A stretch of 64,000 bases of DNA. Origin: Candidatus Nucleicultrix amoebiphila FS5. Its GTDB lineage: Bacteria > Pseudomonadota > Alphaproteobacteria > Caedimonadales > Nucleicultricaceae. The translations under genes and the position numbers were made by a program. Under the pieces are notes generated by a model. That model was not told the origin of the DNA. It searched no databases and saw only the letters and a program-made list of their open reading frames with translations. Below are positions 44,289 through 53,173 of the stretch, in pieces (position 1 is the stretch's first letter; every line of letters begins with the position of its first letter). The DNA is taken from NCBI RefSeq assembly GCF_002117145.1, contig NZ_CP008743.1, positions 1,573,501 to 1,637,500 on the forward strand, read 5' to 3'.

Positions 44289-44830
44289 GTACCGCTCTTA
44301 AGAAGAAAAATTTTTTCAATTTCTAGGATAATGCGATCAACAGTCGTTTCTGCTGGTTGATGATCGCAATCAACCCGAATATCTGCTTGCTCATAAATAG
44401 GGTAATATTGTTTCATTAAATCCTCTAAAATTTCGTGTTTATCACCATGTTCTAACTGAGGTCTATGACTGCGCCGGGCAACTCTTGGATAAATAGTCTC
44501 AAGGCTAGCATACAACCACACAGAAATGCATTTCTTCTTAATGATCTCACGGCTGTCAGGATTAATGAAAACTTCCACACCGGTTGAAAGTACATGGGGG
44601 GGCTCATCGGCAAGTCTTTTTATTACCAAGCGTTCCGTATCTCGGAAGGCTTTTTCACCATACCAAGCAAAAATATCGGCCACAGTGCAATTGGCTGCAG
44701 CTTCAACCTCATGGTCAGAATCCTTAAAGGTAAGACCAAGACGTTTTGCAAGCAATCTACCGATACTTGTTTTTCCAACCCCCATCATTCCAACAAGGGC
44801 GATTGTTTTTGGAACTTTGTAAAATGTCAT
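44285..44830 (-). CDS. aroK: Shikimate kinase
   Basis: The 181-residue kinase phosphorylates shikimate in aromatic amino-acid synthesis. Visible motifs are Walker A GMMGVGKTSIGRLLAKRL, the shikimate-binding DSDHEVE and FRDTERLVI, STGVEVFINPDSRE (the usual GGG is STGVE here) and the lid arginines in RVARRSHRPQL. The changed GGG motif is unusual but the rest fits. It is the first gene of the minus-strand group ending with rnhB. Confidence 0.92.
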   Translation of the reverse strand: MTFYKVPKTIALVGMMGVGKTSIGRLLAKRLGLTFKDSDHEVEAAANCTVADIFAWYGEKAFRDTERLVIKRLADEPPHVLSTGVEVFINPDSREIIKKKCISVWLYASLETIYPRVARRSHRPQLEHGDKHEILEDLMKQYYPIYEQADIRVDCDHQPAETTVDRIILEIEKIFLLKSGT

Positions 44831-44939
44831 AATATTAATTTATAGTCGTTTTGAAATTAAAACAAAAGAGTTAATAGGACCCTTTAACCTCTTTCTGAGA
44901 TATCGTATAGTGAGAACAGGATAAATGATGGAGTATTAG

Positions 44940-45104
44940 ATGTCTCTAACAGTCAAAATTCTTTGGGGAGTGCTTGTAAGCTGTGGTCTTACTGTCGCTT
45001 TAATTTTTTCCTTAGGGGGCATTCCAGCTCCGACAAAGGATGTAAAAAGAACGTTTACTTTTGATCAGCTCCAGCCGAACAAAGGTCCTGCAGTTATTAA
45101 TTGA
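44940..45104 (+). CDS. Small single-pass membrane protein (54 aa), unknown function
   Basis: A short frame encodes 54 residues: a hydrophobic segment VKILWGVLVSCGLTVALIF (about residues 5-23), then PAPTKDVKRTFTFDQL and a polar tail. GGAG is six bases before the ATG, stronger than the site of the following xerD. It lies divergent from aroK and 18 bp before the xerD ATG, so it is probably the first gene of that operon. I know no family name. Confidence 0.65.
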   Translation: MSLTVKILWGVLVSCGLTVALIFSLGGIPAPTKDVKRTFTFDQLQPNKGPAVIN

Positions 45105-45122
45105 TTCTTGTTAATTAGAACC

Positions 45123-46067
45123 ATGGTCGTTGATATTGCAAAAAGAGATGTGGAAGCCTTTCTTGAAATGCTTTTGGCGGAAAAGAACCTAGCCAAAAAT
45201 ACTTTAGAAGCTTATCGACGGGATATCACAGATTTTATTAACTATTTTACATTGCAACGAAAAATTCTTGATGAACTTAATGTCCATGATGTGAGTGACT
45301 ACCTTGAAAGTCTTCGAAAGAAATCTTTTGCAAATAGTACGATAGCAAGGCGTCTTTCAGGATTAAAACACTATTATCGCTTTTTGCTAAGTGAAGGACG
45401 TGTGCTTAAGGATCCTTTTGCTCTTATTGAAACGCCAAAGCAAGAACGCATTTTACCAAGAATTTTAAGTGAAGACGAAATCTCCTCTTTATTGAATGCG
45501 GCTCATCGGAAATCCGACGTTGAAGGGGTACGTTTAGCGTGTCTTTTGGAGATTCTCTATGCCTCAGGCTTACGGGTTAGTGAATTAGTTTCTTTACCGT
45601 ATTCCGTCGTTAGGACAATTAATTTTCAAGAACAAATCTCAAGTATGATTGTGAAGGGCAAGGGTAGTAAAGAGCGTATGGTTCCTCTTTCAAAGGCAGC
45701 TCTTGATTCTCTACAAGCCTATTTAAGTGTGAGGAAAAATTTTCTGTCGAGCAAAACTTCTGAAGTTTGGTTGTTTTCTTCGAATAGCAAAGAAGGCCAT
45801 CTAACACGGCAACGTTTTGGCCAACTTCTTAAGGAAATAGCAGTGAATGCAGGGATTGCACCTTATAAGGTATCTCCTCACGTTGTGCGTCATGCTTTTG
45901 CAAGTCACATGTTGCATCATGGAGCAGATTTAATGAGCATTCAAAAGCTTTTAGGTCATTCTGATGTCTCAACCACTGAAATTTATACACATGTTTTGGG
46001 GGAAAAACTGAAGAGTGTGGTGTTAACCCATCACCCCTTGTCAAGGGTTCAAAAAGAGCCTAAGTAA
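45123..46067 (+). CDS. xerD: Tyrosine recombinase XerD
   Basis: The 314-residue recombinase has an N-terminal SAM-like core-binding domain (LAEKNLAKNTLEAYRRDITD) and a catalytic domain with all residues present: Arg in YASGLRVSELVSL, Lys in VKGKGSKERMVPL, HVVRHAFASHML (His-x-x-Arg), LGHSDVSTTEIYTHV (His and the Tyr nucleophile). With XerC it resolves chromosome dimers at dif. ATG 45123 is preferred to the TTG at 45108; neither has a strong ribosome site. It precedes accA. Confidence 0.93.
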   Translation: MVVDIAKRDVEAFLEMLLAEKNLAKNTLEAYRRDITDFINYFTLQRKILDELNVHDVSDYLESLRKKSFANSTIARRLSGLKHYYRFLLSEGRVLKDPFALIETPKQERILPRILSEDEISSLLNAAHRKSDVEGVRLACLLEILYASGLRVSELVSLPYSVVRTINFQEQISSMIVKGKGSKERMVPLSKAALDSLQAYLSVRKNFLSSKTSEVWLFSSNSKEGHLTRQRFGQLLKEIAVNAGIAPYKVSPHVVRHAFASHMLHHGADLMSIQKLLGHSDVSTTEIYTHVLGEKLKSVVLTHHPLSRVQKEPK

Positions 46068-46099
46068 TTCTTTAATGAGTTTTTAAGAAAGAAATAATT

Positions 46100-47053
46100 A
46101 TGGCACATGCACTAGAATTCGAACAACCAATTATTGAGCTTGAGAATAAGCTAGATGAATTGCGACATCTGTCTAATAAACGTGATGTGAATATTACAGA
46201 AGAAATTAGTCGTCTTGAGAAAAAGGTTCAAAAGCTTTTAAAAGAAACTTATGAATCTCTTAGCCCCTGGCAAAAAGTCTTGGTTGCTCGTCATGGTGAG
46301 CGGCCACAATTTCTGGATTTTGTTGGCGAGTTGATTGAAGATTTTACAGAACTTTCAGGTGATCGCCGTTATGGTGAAGATAAGGCTTTAATTGGGGGGC
46401 TTGGGCGTTTTCGGGGATACCCCGTGATGATCATGGGACATCAAAAAGGAAATAATTTAGAGTCACGGTTGCGTCATAACTTTGGGATGCCAAAACCAGA
46501 AGGTTATCGTAAAGCTCAACGTTTGATGGATTTGGCTGAAAAATTTTCTCTTCCAATTTTGACTTTTGTGGATACTGCTGGAGCCCATCCTGGCATTGAT
46601 GCGGAAGAAAGAGGGCAATCTGAAGCGATTGCCTCTTCGATTGAAAGATTATTAGAGATAAAAACCCCAGTTGTTTCTATAGTGACTGGCGAAGGAGGAT
46701 CTGGAGGGGCTATTGCTATTGCTGTAGCGAACGTGGTTCTGATGATGGAACATGCGGTCTATTCAGTTATTTCTCCCGAAGGATGTGCATCTATTCTATG
46801 GCGTACTGCCGAAAAAAAAGAACTAGCTGCAGCTGCACAAAAATTAACAGCCCAAGACTTGCTAAAGCTGGGTGTGATTGATCGCATCGTTACTGAGCCA
46901 TTGGGAGGTGCTCATCGTTCGGCTAAAGCAGCTATTGCTATGGTTGGAGATGCACTTGAATTATCTCTTAAACAATTATCAAAGCTTTCTGGTGATGAAG
47001 CTTTGCAACAAAGACGTCGTAAATTCTTACAAATGGGACAAAAAGAGCTATAG
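46100..47053 (+). CDS. accA: Acetyl-CoA carboxylase carboxyltransferase subunit alpha
   Basis: The 317-residue subunit has the AccA N-terminal helix (ALEFEQPIIELENKLDELRH), LSPWQKVLVARHGERP, GDRRYGEDKALIGGLGRF, HQKGNNLESRLRHNFGMPKPEGYR and the oxyanion region GEGGSGGAIAIAVANVVLMM. It works with AccD (gene at 16090-16950) to form malonyl-CoA. It starts 32 bp after xerD and is followed by recJ. Confidence 0.97.
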   Translation: MAHALEFEQPIIELENKLDELRHLSNKRDVNITEEISRLEKKVQKLLKETYESLSPWQKVLVARHGERPQFLDFVGELIEDFTELSGDRRYGEDKALIGGLGRFRGYPVMIMGHQKGNNLESRLRHNFGMPKPEGYRKAQRLMDLAEKFSLPILTFVDTAGAHPGIDAEERGQSEAIASSIERLLEIKTPVVSIVTGEGGSGGAIAIAVANVVLMMEHAVYSVISPEGCASILWRTAEKKELAAAAQKLTAQDLLKLGVIDRIVTEPLGGAHRSAKAAIAMVGDALELSLKQLSKLSGDEALQQRRRKFLQMGQKEL

Positions 47054-47076
47054 TCTCAATCTTGAAGGAGGATCTA

Positions 47077-48870
47077 ATGACGCGATCCTTAGAAGGATGC
47101 GTAGTTAAAAAGTCCGTTATGGGTAATCGTTGGTTGCTGACTGAATCTAATGATATAGCTACTTTGCATTTATCACAACGTTTTGAGCTTCCAGAAATTA
47201 TCGCACGCATTCTGAATCTTCGTGGGATTCATATTGATCAAGCGGAGAATTTTTTAAACCCCACCTTAAAAGCGTATCTTGCTGATCCTTCTCATCTCAA
47301 AGATATGGATAAAGCTGTTGATCGTCTTGTCAAAGCGATTCAAAAAAATGAGATAGTTGCGATTTATGGTGATTATGACGTAGATGGCGCAACTTCATCG
47401 GCACTACTGTTAAATTTTTTAAACGGTTTAGGAGTGAAGACCCTATATTATATTCCTGATCGACTAAAGGAGGGATATGGCCCAAACATTGTAGCATTTA
47501 AAAATTTACAAGAAAAAGGGGCGCGAGTCATTGTAACGGTGGATTGTGGCACAACTTCTTTTGAAGTTTTGGAGGAAGCAAGTCATTTAGACGTTGATGT
47601 AATCATTATTGATCATCATGCGGGAGAACCAAAATTGCCAAAAGCTTACGCTGTTGTCAATCCAAACCGCATGGATGAATCAAGTCCTTTAGGACATATG
47701 GCAGCTGTGGGTGTAGCTTTCTTACTGGCAGTGGCTCTTAATCGTTCTTTGAGAGAGAAGGGGCATTATAAGGACATGCAAGAACCTGATCTCTTACAAT
47801 TTTTGGATTTAGTGGCTTTGGGAACAGTGTGTGATGTCGTTCCCTTAAGGGATTTGAATCGTGCTTTTGTGACTCAAGGTTTAAAAGTTCTTTCAAAAAG
47901 AACTAACCTGGGCATTCGAATTTTAAGCGATTTGGTTGGAATTGATGAAACACCAGAAGCTTATCATTTGGGATTCATGATTGGACCTCGTATTAATGCG
48001 GGTGGACGTGTTGGTCAATCTGATTTAGGAGTGCGTTTATTAACCACGCAAGATTTGTCAGAAGCACAAGAAATTGCAAAAAAGTTGGATTATTTTAATC
48101 GTGAGCGTCAAGAGATTGAACAAACAGTTTTAGAGGAAGCTTTTCAGCAAGCACAGCATCAAGGAAACTCATCAGTTTTAATCGTTTCTGGGATTTGGCA
48201 TCCTGGTGTTATAGGTATTGTCGCTGGACGTCTTAAAGAACGCTATTATAAACCAACGTTAGTTATCAGCCTTAATGAACAAGGAATTGGCAAAGGATCG
48301 GGCCGTTCTATTGACGGAATTGATTTGGGTGCTCTAGTGCATGCAGCCAAACAAAAGGATCTGTTGCTTGAAGGAGGTGGTCATGCCATGGCTGCAGGCT
48401 TTTCTATCGAAGAATCACAAATCCCTGCTTTGAGAGATTTTTTTAATGATCGCTTAAAAGATTTACGTGAACATTTAGTACCCATTTTAAAGTGTGATGG
48501 ACGTTTGGCCCCTCAAGCATTAACCATTGAGTTAGCTGAAACTCTTGAGAGATTAGGGCCATTTGGTCAAGGGAATCCTACACCGCGTTTTGTGATCTCT
48601 GACTTATGGATTTCAAAAATCGATATTATGGCAGGAAAACATTTGAGTTGTATATTTAGAGATTTGGCAGGAAATTATTTGCGGGCAGTAGCTTTTCGTG
48701 CAGTTGATACTCCCCTTGAAGCTGCGTTAAAAATGAGCCGTGATCAGTCCTTTCAAATCATAGGAACAATCAAAGTGAATCGATGGGGAGGTCGAGTTCA
48801 ACCTCAATTTCAACTGATAGATATTGCTTTAGTGAACGAAAACACACAGGAATTAGCAGAGGCAGTTTAG
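47077..48870 (+). CDS. recJ: Single-strand-specific exonuclease RecJ
   Basis: The 597-residue nuclease has the DHH core: IYGDYDVDGATSSALL (motif I), VTVDCGTTS and IIIDHHAGEPKLP (DHH motif III), then the DHHA1 domain with KGSGRSIDGIDLG and GGGHAMAAGFSI. It degrades 5'-ended single strands in recombination and repair. ATG 47077 has AAGGAGG five bases upstream. Its stop directly abuts the comF start. Confidence 0.96.
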   Translation: MTRSLEGCVVKKSVMGNRWLLTESNDIATLHLSQRFELPEIIARILNLRGIHIDQAENFLNPTLKAYLADPSHLKDMDKAVDRLVKAIQKNEIVAIYGDYDVDGATSSALLLNFLNGLGVKTLYYIPDRLKEGYGPNIVAFKNLQEKGARVIVTVDCGTTSFEVLEEASHLDVDVIIIDHHAGEPKLPKAYAVVNPNRMDESSPLGHMAAVGVAFLLAVALNRSLREKGHYKDMQEPDLLQFLDLVALGTVCDVVPLRDLNRAFVTQGLKVLSKRTNLGIRILSDLVGIDETPEAYHLGFMIGPRINAGGRVGQSDLGVRLLTTQDLSEAQEIAKKLDYFNRERQEIEQTVLEEAFQQAQHQGNSSVLIVSGIWHPGVIGIVAGRLKERYYKPTLVISLNEQGIGKGSGRSIDGIDLGALVHAAKQKDLLLEGGGHAMAAGFSIEESQIPALRDFFNDRLKDLREHLVPILKCDGRLAPQALTIELAETLERLGPFGQGNPTPRFVISDLWISKIDIMAGKHLSCIFRDLAGNYLRAVAFRAVDTPLEAALKMSRDQSFQIIGTIKVNRWGGRVQPQFQLIDIALVNENTQELAEAV

Positions 48871-49614
48871 ATGCTTTTGAAAGCTTTGAAGAGTTCTCCC
48901 CGAAGATTTTTTGATCTGATTATTCCGCCTCAATGTCTCCTTTGTTATACTTATCTTTTTGAAGAAGATGGGTTATGTGCTGATTGTTGGAAGAAAATGA
49001 CTTTTCTCTCATCAGAAGCCATTTGTAAATGTTGTGGATATCCTTTTGATTATACGGTTGGTATTGAAATACTTTGTGGAAAGTGTGCACGGCAAAAACC
49101 TTCTTTTCATCAAGCTCGTTCCGTTTTTGTTTATGATGATAACTGTCGTGAATTGATCCTTCGCTTTAAGCATGGAGATGCAGTCTATATGGTTCCAACT
49201 TTTACCAATTGGCTTAGTCGAGTATACAAAGAAAGTAAGTGGGAAGCTGATTTGATGATACCTGTACCTCTCCACTGGTCGCGTCTTTTATATAGACATT
49301 ACAATCAATCTGCTCTTTTGATCCGGAGGCTCAAAAAATCAATTGGATTACCTTATGCCATGAACATTTTAGTTCGTCATCGTCGTACGCCCTCTCAAGG
49401 TCAAACACTTACGAATAGATTTCAAAATGTTAAGGGAGCTTTTATGATAAAGAGTAAGCACACTTCGATTGTTGCAGGAAAAAGCATCCTACTGGTGGAC
49501 GATGTTTATACAAGTGGGGCCACACTGACAACTTGTGCTGATGTTTTGTTAAAAGCTGGTGCAAAAAATATCTTTGCGTTAAGCTTAGCACGGGTTGAAA
49601 AACATTTTAAATAG
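48871..49614 (+). CDS. ComF-family phosphoribosyltransferase-like protein
   Basis: The 247-residue protein has an N-terminal zinc region with CLLC, CADC, CKCC and CGKC pairs (residues 15-75) and a C-terminal PRTase fold whose PRPP loop is ILLVDDVYTSGATLTTCADV. Homologues support DNA uptake (ComF), but the role in non-transforming bacteria is unclear. It starts at the base after the recJ stop, so the two are coupled. Confidence 0.9.
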   Translation: MLLKALKSSPRRFFDLIIPPQCLLCYTYLFEEDGLCADCWKKMTFLSSEAICKCCGYPFDYTVGIEILCGKCARQKPSFHQARSVFVYDDNCRELILRFKHGDAVYMVPTFTNWLSRVYKESKWEADLMIPVPLHWSRLLYRHYNQSALLIRRLKKSIGLPYAMNILVRHRRTPSQGQTLTNRFQNVKGAFMIKSKHTSIVAGKSILLVDDVYTSGATLTTCADVLLKAGAKNIFALSLARVEKHFK

Positions 49615-49634
49615 CAGGATGAATGGAGAGCCTT

Positions 49635-49898
49635 ATGAGTAAAAAAGTTGTTGTGTATACTGCAACATATTGTCCGTATTGTGAGCGTGCTAAACAATTG
49701 CTTATGCAAAAGCAAATCGCTTTTGATGAAATCGATGTGACAAATGACTTTGAACAACGTGAAGTATTGATGAAAAAATCTGGTGGTCGCAAAACCATTC
49801 CCCAAATTTTTATTGGTGATACGCATGTGGGAGGCTGTGACGATCTTTATGCTTTAGAACATTCAGGTTCTTTAGATATTCTTTTGAAAGACGATTAA
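49635..49898 (+). CDS. grxC: Glutaredoxin 3
   Basis: The 87-residue protein has the CPYC active site (VVVYTATYCPYCERAKQLL), the cis-Pro region RKTIPQIFIGDTHVGGCDDL and a normal length. It reduces disulfides using glutathione. I chose ATG 49635 with GGAG six bases upstream, over ATG 49623. A terminator follows, closing the small-ORF/xerD to grxC group. Confidence 0.95.
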   Translation: MSKKVVVYTATYCPYCERAKQLLMQKQIAFDEIDVTNDFEQREVLMKKSGGRKTIPQIFIGDTHVGGCDDLYALEHSGSLDILLKDD

Positions 49899-49925
49899 AA
49901 GAGAGGTCTTTTGACCCCTCTTTTT
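49897..49925 (+). terminator. Rho-independent terminator after grxC
   Basis: AAAAGAGAGGTC-TTTT-GACCCCTCTTTTT has one internal mismatch and a T-run. Confidence 0.8.
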
Positions 49926-49941
49926 AATTTGAAAGAAAATT

Positions 49942-51075
49942 TTACAAGCAAGATTTTTCAAAAACTTCAAAGTCAGCAATATCAGGTTTTAGCATTTTAG
50001 CGATCCTATGAAGTTGTCTGCGATTCTTTTCGTGAGTCACATGGGCTTTAAAAAGATCATCCATTTTTCTTATGTCGTCATCGGAAGCGCTATCGAGGGC
50101 AATTTTGTCTGTGAGTGTGAATTGGCAACGTACATAGTTTCCTTCACCATAAAGATCACAAGCTTCAGCATGGGAGGCATTTGAAGAACCATCCATACAA
50201 ATGCTGGAAATTGGAGCTGCAATCTTTACCAAACCAATAGTTGGATCATAGGGGAAGCCAATTGATGGATCCCTTCCTGTACCAAAAGATGCCACCATAG
50301 CTGTTTCTAACGCTTCAATACCGAAGTGTCTTCTTATTTTTCCAGCTAATACTGAAGTACCATTATTTCTTATTACGCCACCGTCCCAGAGCATTTGCTT
50401 TTCGAGTTTTTGTTGCTTAGTCGTAGGAACACAAATTTCAACTTCATCAGCACGTACACCTTCAAAGTAGGTAGGAGCGGCAGCAGAAGCACGAATGCAT
50501 GGAACAAGTTTTTTATCTTCTTCAGGACTTGCTTTTGCAGCCATTGATGTGAAAATAGCTGGCTTTAAGGTTGTGACATTAAGGCTGATAATCACGAGAC
50601 CTTTCTCAACCTCTGAAAGTCTTTTGTCTTTGCCAACGACGGAATTCAGTTTATCGACAAGAATAGTGTAATCATAACGTTCATCACGAACACCTTCCAT
50701 AGATTCAATCTTTTTTGCCCACGAAATTCTGAAAATTTCTTTTCCTTCTTCACGATAGATTTTTTCTAATTGAGAAAGTGGAAGACCTAAAGCAAGACCT
50801 GCTGCAAGAATTGATCCAGTTGAAGTGCCACAAAAAACGTCGGCAAATTCTGAGATATTTTGATTATCCAGATAGCTCTCTTGAATGAAATTAAGGGCTA
50901 GAATTTCAAGAAGACCACGTTCACCACCTCCATCAAAACATAAAGCGCGTAAAGGATTTTTTTTATAATCTCTTTGGTCAGCGGTCTTTTGTGGTGTTTC
51001 TGTTACTGATCCATAAACAATACTGCAATTGATTGAAAATAAAGCTGTAATAACAAATAAAAATCGTAATCGCAT
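49942..51075 (-). CDS. Secreted patatin-like phospholipase
   Basis: The 377-residue protein has a signal peptide (MRLRFLFVITALFSINC, then SIVYGS) and the patatin core: CFDGGGERGLLEILAL (oxyanion DGGGxxG), FCGTSTGSILAAGLALG (nucleophile Ser in GTSTG) and the catalytic DGG in MLWDGGVIRNN. This Ser-Asp dyad is lipase-type. Rickettsial patatins act on host membranes. I chose ATG 51075 with GGAG six bases upstream; the upstream ATG lacks one. Substrate and secretion route beyond Sec are unknown. Confidence 0.85.
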   Translation of the reverse strand: MRLRFLFVITALFSINCSIVYGSVTETPQKTADQRDYKKNPLRALCFDGGGERGLLEILALNFIQESYLDNQNISEFADVFCGTSTGSILAAGLALGLPLSQLEKIYREEGKEIFRISWAKKIESMEGVRDERYDYTILVDKLNSVVGKDKRLSEVEKGLVIISLNVTTLKPAIFTSMAAKASPEEDKKLVPCIRASAAAPTYFEGVRADEVEICVPTTKQQKLEKQMLWDGGVIRNNGTSVLAGKIRRHFGIEALETAMVASFGTGRDPSIGFPYDPTIGLVKIAAPISSICMDGSSNASHAEACDLYGEGNYVRCQFTLTDKIALDSASDDDIRKMDDLFKAHVTHEKNRRQLHRIAKMLKPDIADFEVFEKSCL

Positions 51076-51169
51076 GTATATCTCCATGTTGAATAATCAT
51101 AATTTAATTAAACAGAAGGAGTTTATTTTGGAGGTGTTTCTAATGTATTAAAAAATTACTTTATTATGG

Positions 51170-51922
51170 TTAACTTAATCGTTGAGCTGTTAAAATATAA
51201 TTAACATTTAGTTCATTGGAGAACTTCCAAGATTTTTCAATGGGATGGTAGGTGAGACCTTTTAAATCTATAATTTTGCAGTTGTGATTTATAAGAGTTT
51301 TGTGAAGCTCAGAGGGTTTAAGAAATCTTTCCCATTGATGTGTTCCTTTGGGAACCATCCTTAGAATATATTCGGCCCCTATAATAGCGAGAAAATAGGA
51401 CTTCAAAGTTCGATTGAGAGTGCTTATAATCAAGAGTCCTCCAGGTTTTAGTGCTTTTGAGCAAGCATCAACAAAAAACTGAGAATCTGAAACATGCTCA
51501 ATGATTTCTGAGGCAATAATTACATCGAAAGTCGCAGATTGTTGCTGCACAACTTCTTCAATCGTACTGCAGAGATAGGTAATGGAGAGGTCTTGTTCTT
51601 GAGCATGCATACGAGCTACTTCAATATTTTTCTGACCACCATCGATTCCAGTTACCTGTGCTCCCAATCGAGCAAGCGGTTCGCTTAACAAACCGCCACC
51701 ACACCCAACATCAGCAATTTTTAGGTTTTTAAAAGGCGATAAAGAATCGCTTTGAAGATGTAATTCTTTGATGAGAGTTTCTTTAATATATTTTATGCGG
51801 ATTGGAACAAAAACGTGGAGAGGTTTATGAATGCCATCAGGACGCCACCAATCATCGGCCATGGCTTCAAATTTGTGAATTTCATTTGGATCAATGGAGG
51901 TTTTTTTGTCTTTGTTGCTCAT
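51170..51922 (-). CDS. ubiG: Ubiquinone biosynthesis O-methyltransferase UbiG
   Basis: The 250-residue protein has the UbiG N-terminus (EIHKFEAMADDWWRPDGIHK, PLHVFVPIRIKYI) and a class I methyltransferase fold: IADVGCGGGLLSEPLARLGA, VTGIDGG and IIASEIIEHV. It performs both O-methylations in ubiquinone synthesis. It is divergent from the flavoprotein gene at 52106. Confidence 0.94.
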   Translation of the reverse strand: MSNKDKKTSIDPNEIHKFEAMADDWWRPDGIHKPLHVFVPIRIKYIKETLIKELHLQSDSLSPFKNLKIADVGCGGGLLSEPLARLGAQVTGIDGGQKNIEVARMHAQEQDLSITYLCSTIEEVVQQQSATFDVIIASEIIEHVSDSQFFVDACSKALKPGGLLIISTLNRTLKSYFLAIIGAEYILRMVPKGTHQWERFLKPSELHKTLINHNCKIIDLKGLTYHPIEKSWKFSNELNVNYILTAQRLS

Positions 51923-52105
51923 CTTGTTTCCTGAGTAATTTATCGCATACTAACAAAATAAGTATATGGGACAAAGAGGGTTAGTTTCTTGACCTTTGTA
52001 TTCTTCCTAGGCTATAGGAGGGGGGGCCAAATAAATGCACTTTGTTAGGTTTTTGTTAATATTCTCAAGTCATTTTACGCACTTGAAGATCAAATAAGAG
52101 GAAAC

Positions 52106-53173
52106 ATGCAAACAGCTTTAGATTATCTCAATACCCTGTGGGGACGTGGGACAACTCTTTTAGGGACAAAATATGCGATTTTAGGTGGAGCAATGACTTG
52201 GGTGTCAGAGCGCAACTTAGTATCTGCTATTTCAAATGCTGGAGGGTTTGGGGTAATAGCCTGTGGTGCTATGACACCTGAGCTTCTTGAAAATGAGATT
52301 AAAGCGACTAAAATTCTGACGCAAAAGCCCTTCGGTGTGAATTTGATTACAATGCACCCTGATTTATTAGCACTTATTGATGTGTGTGTTAAAACAGGTG
52401 TAACTCATGTTGTTCTAGCAGGTGGCGTGCCCACGAAAGAAGCTATTGAATCTCTTAAAAAAGGAGAGATCAAAGTGCTTTGTTTTGCACCAGCTTTGGC
52501 ACTAGCTAAGCGTTTGATACGTTTGGGCATTGATGGATTAATTATTGAAGGAAACGAAGCGGGTGGCCATATTGGCCCTGTGGCGACAACCGTTCTTGCC
52601 CAGGAAATTCTGCCGGAAATTAGAGACATTCCTGTGTTTGTAGCGGGGGGCATAGGTCGAGGAGAAGCAATGTTATCTTATCTTGAGATGGGTGCGTCAG
52701 GATGTCAGCTAGGAACACGTTTTGTCTGTGCAACAGAATCGAGAGCTCATCCAAAATTTAAACAAGCCTTTATCAGAGCCGCAGCTCGCGATGCCGTGGC
52801 ATCAGTGCAAATTGATTCACGATTTCCGGTGATCCCTGTACGTGCTTTGAATAATAAAGGAACTGAACGGTTTCAAGAATATCAAAGAGAACTTATCCGA
52901 CAAGTGGATGCTGGTGCGTTGCCTTTGAAAGACGCTCAAATGAAAGTAGAGCATTATTGGGCCGGTGCCTTGAGAAGGGCTGTGATAGATGGTGACGTTG
53001 ATGAAGGCTCATTAATGGCAGGCCAAAGTGTGGGGCTAGTGAATGCAGAAGAGCCAACTGAAAAAATAATTCAAGACTTGATTAATCAAGCATTAAGTAT
53101 AATAAAAATAAGAACAGAGAAAGAGATTGAACAGGGAAATGAACGCGTTATTAAACTTTCCCTTAGCGACTAA
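52106..53173 (+). CDS. Nitronate-monooxygenase/FabK-type flavoprotein
   Basis: The 355-residue protein is an FMN-binding TIM barrel of the 2-nitropropane-dioxygenase/FabK group: SNAGGFGVIACGAMTPELLE, KPFGVNLITMHPDL, VVLAGGVPT, IIEGNEAGGHIGPVATTVL, FVAGGIGRGEAMLSYLEMGASG and CQLGTRFVCATES. Members oxidise nitroalkanes or act as enoyl-ACP reductases. Sequence alone does not separate these; FabK-like use in fatty acid synthesis is plausible but unproven. Its end overlaps ptsP by 35 bases. Confidence 0.85.
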   Translation: MQTALDYLNTLWGRGTTLLGTKYAILGGAMTWVSERNLVSAISNAGGFGVIACGAMTPELLENEIKATKILTQKPFGVNLITMHPDLLALIDVCVKTGVTHVVLAGGVPTKEAIESLKKGEIKVLCFAPALALAKRLIRLGIDGLIIEGNEAGGHIGPVATTVLAQEILPEIRDIPVFVAGGIGRGEAMLSYLEMGASGCQLGTRFVCATESRAHPKFKQAFIRAAARDAVASVQIDSRFPVIPVRALNNKGTERFQEYQRELIRQVDAGALPLKDAQMKVEHYWAGALRRAVIDGDVDEGSLMAGQSVGLVNAEEPTEKIIQDLINQALSIIKIRTEKEIEQGNERVIKLSLSD

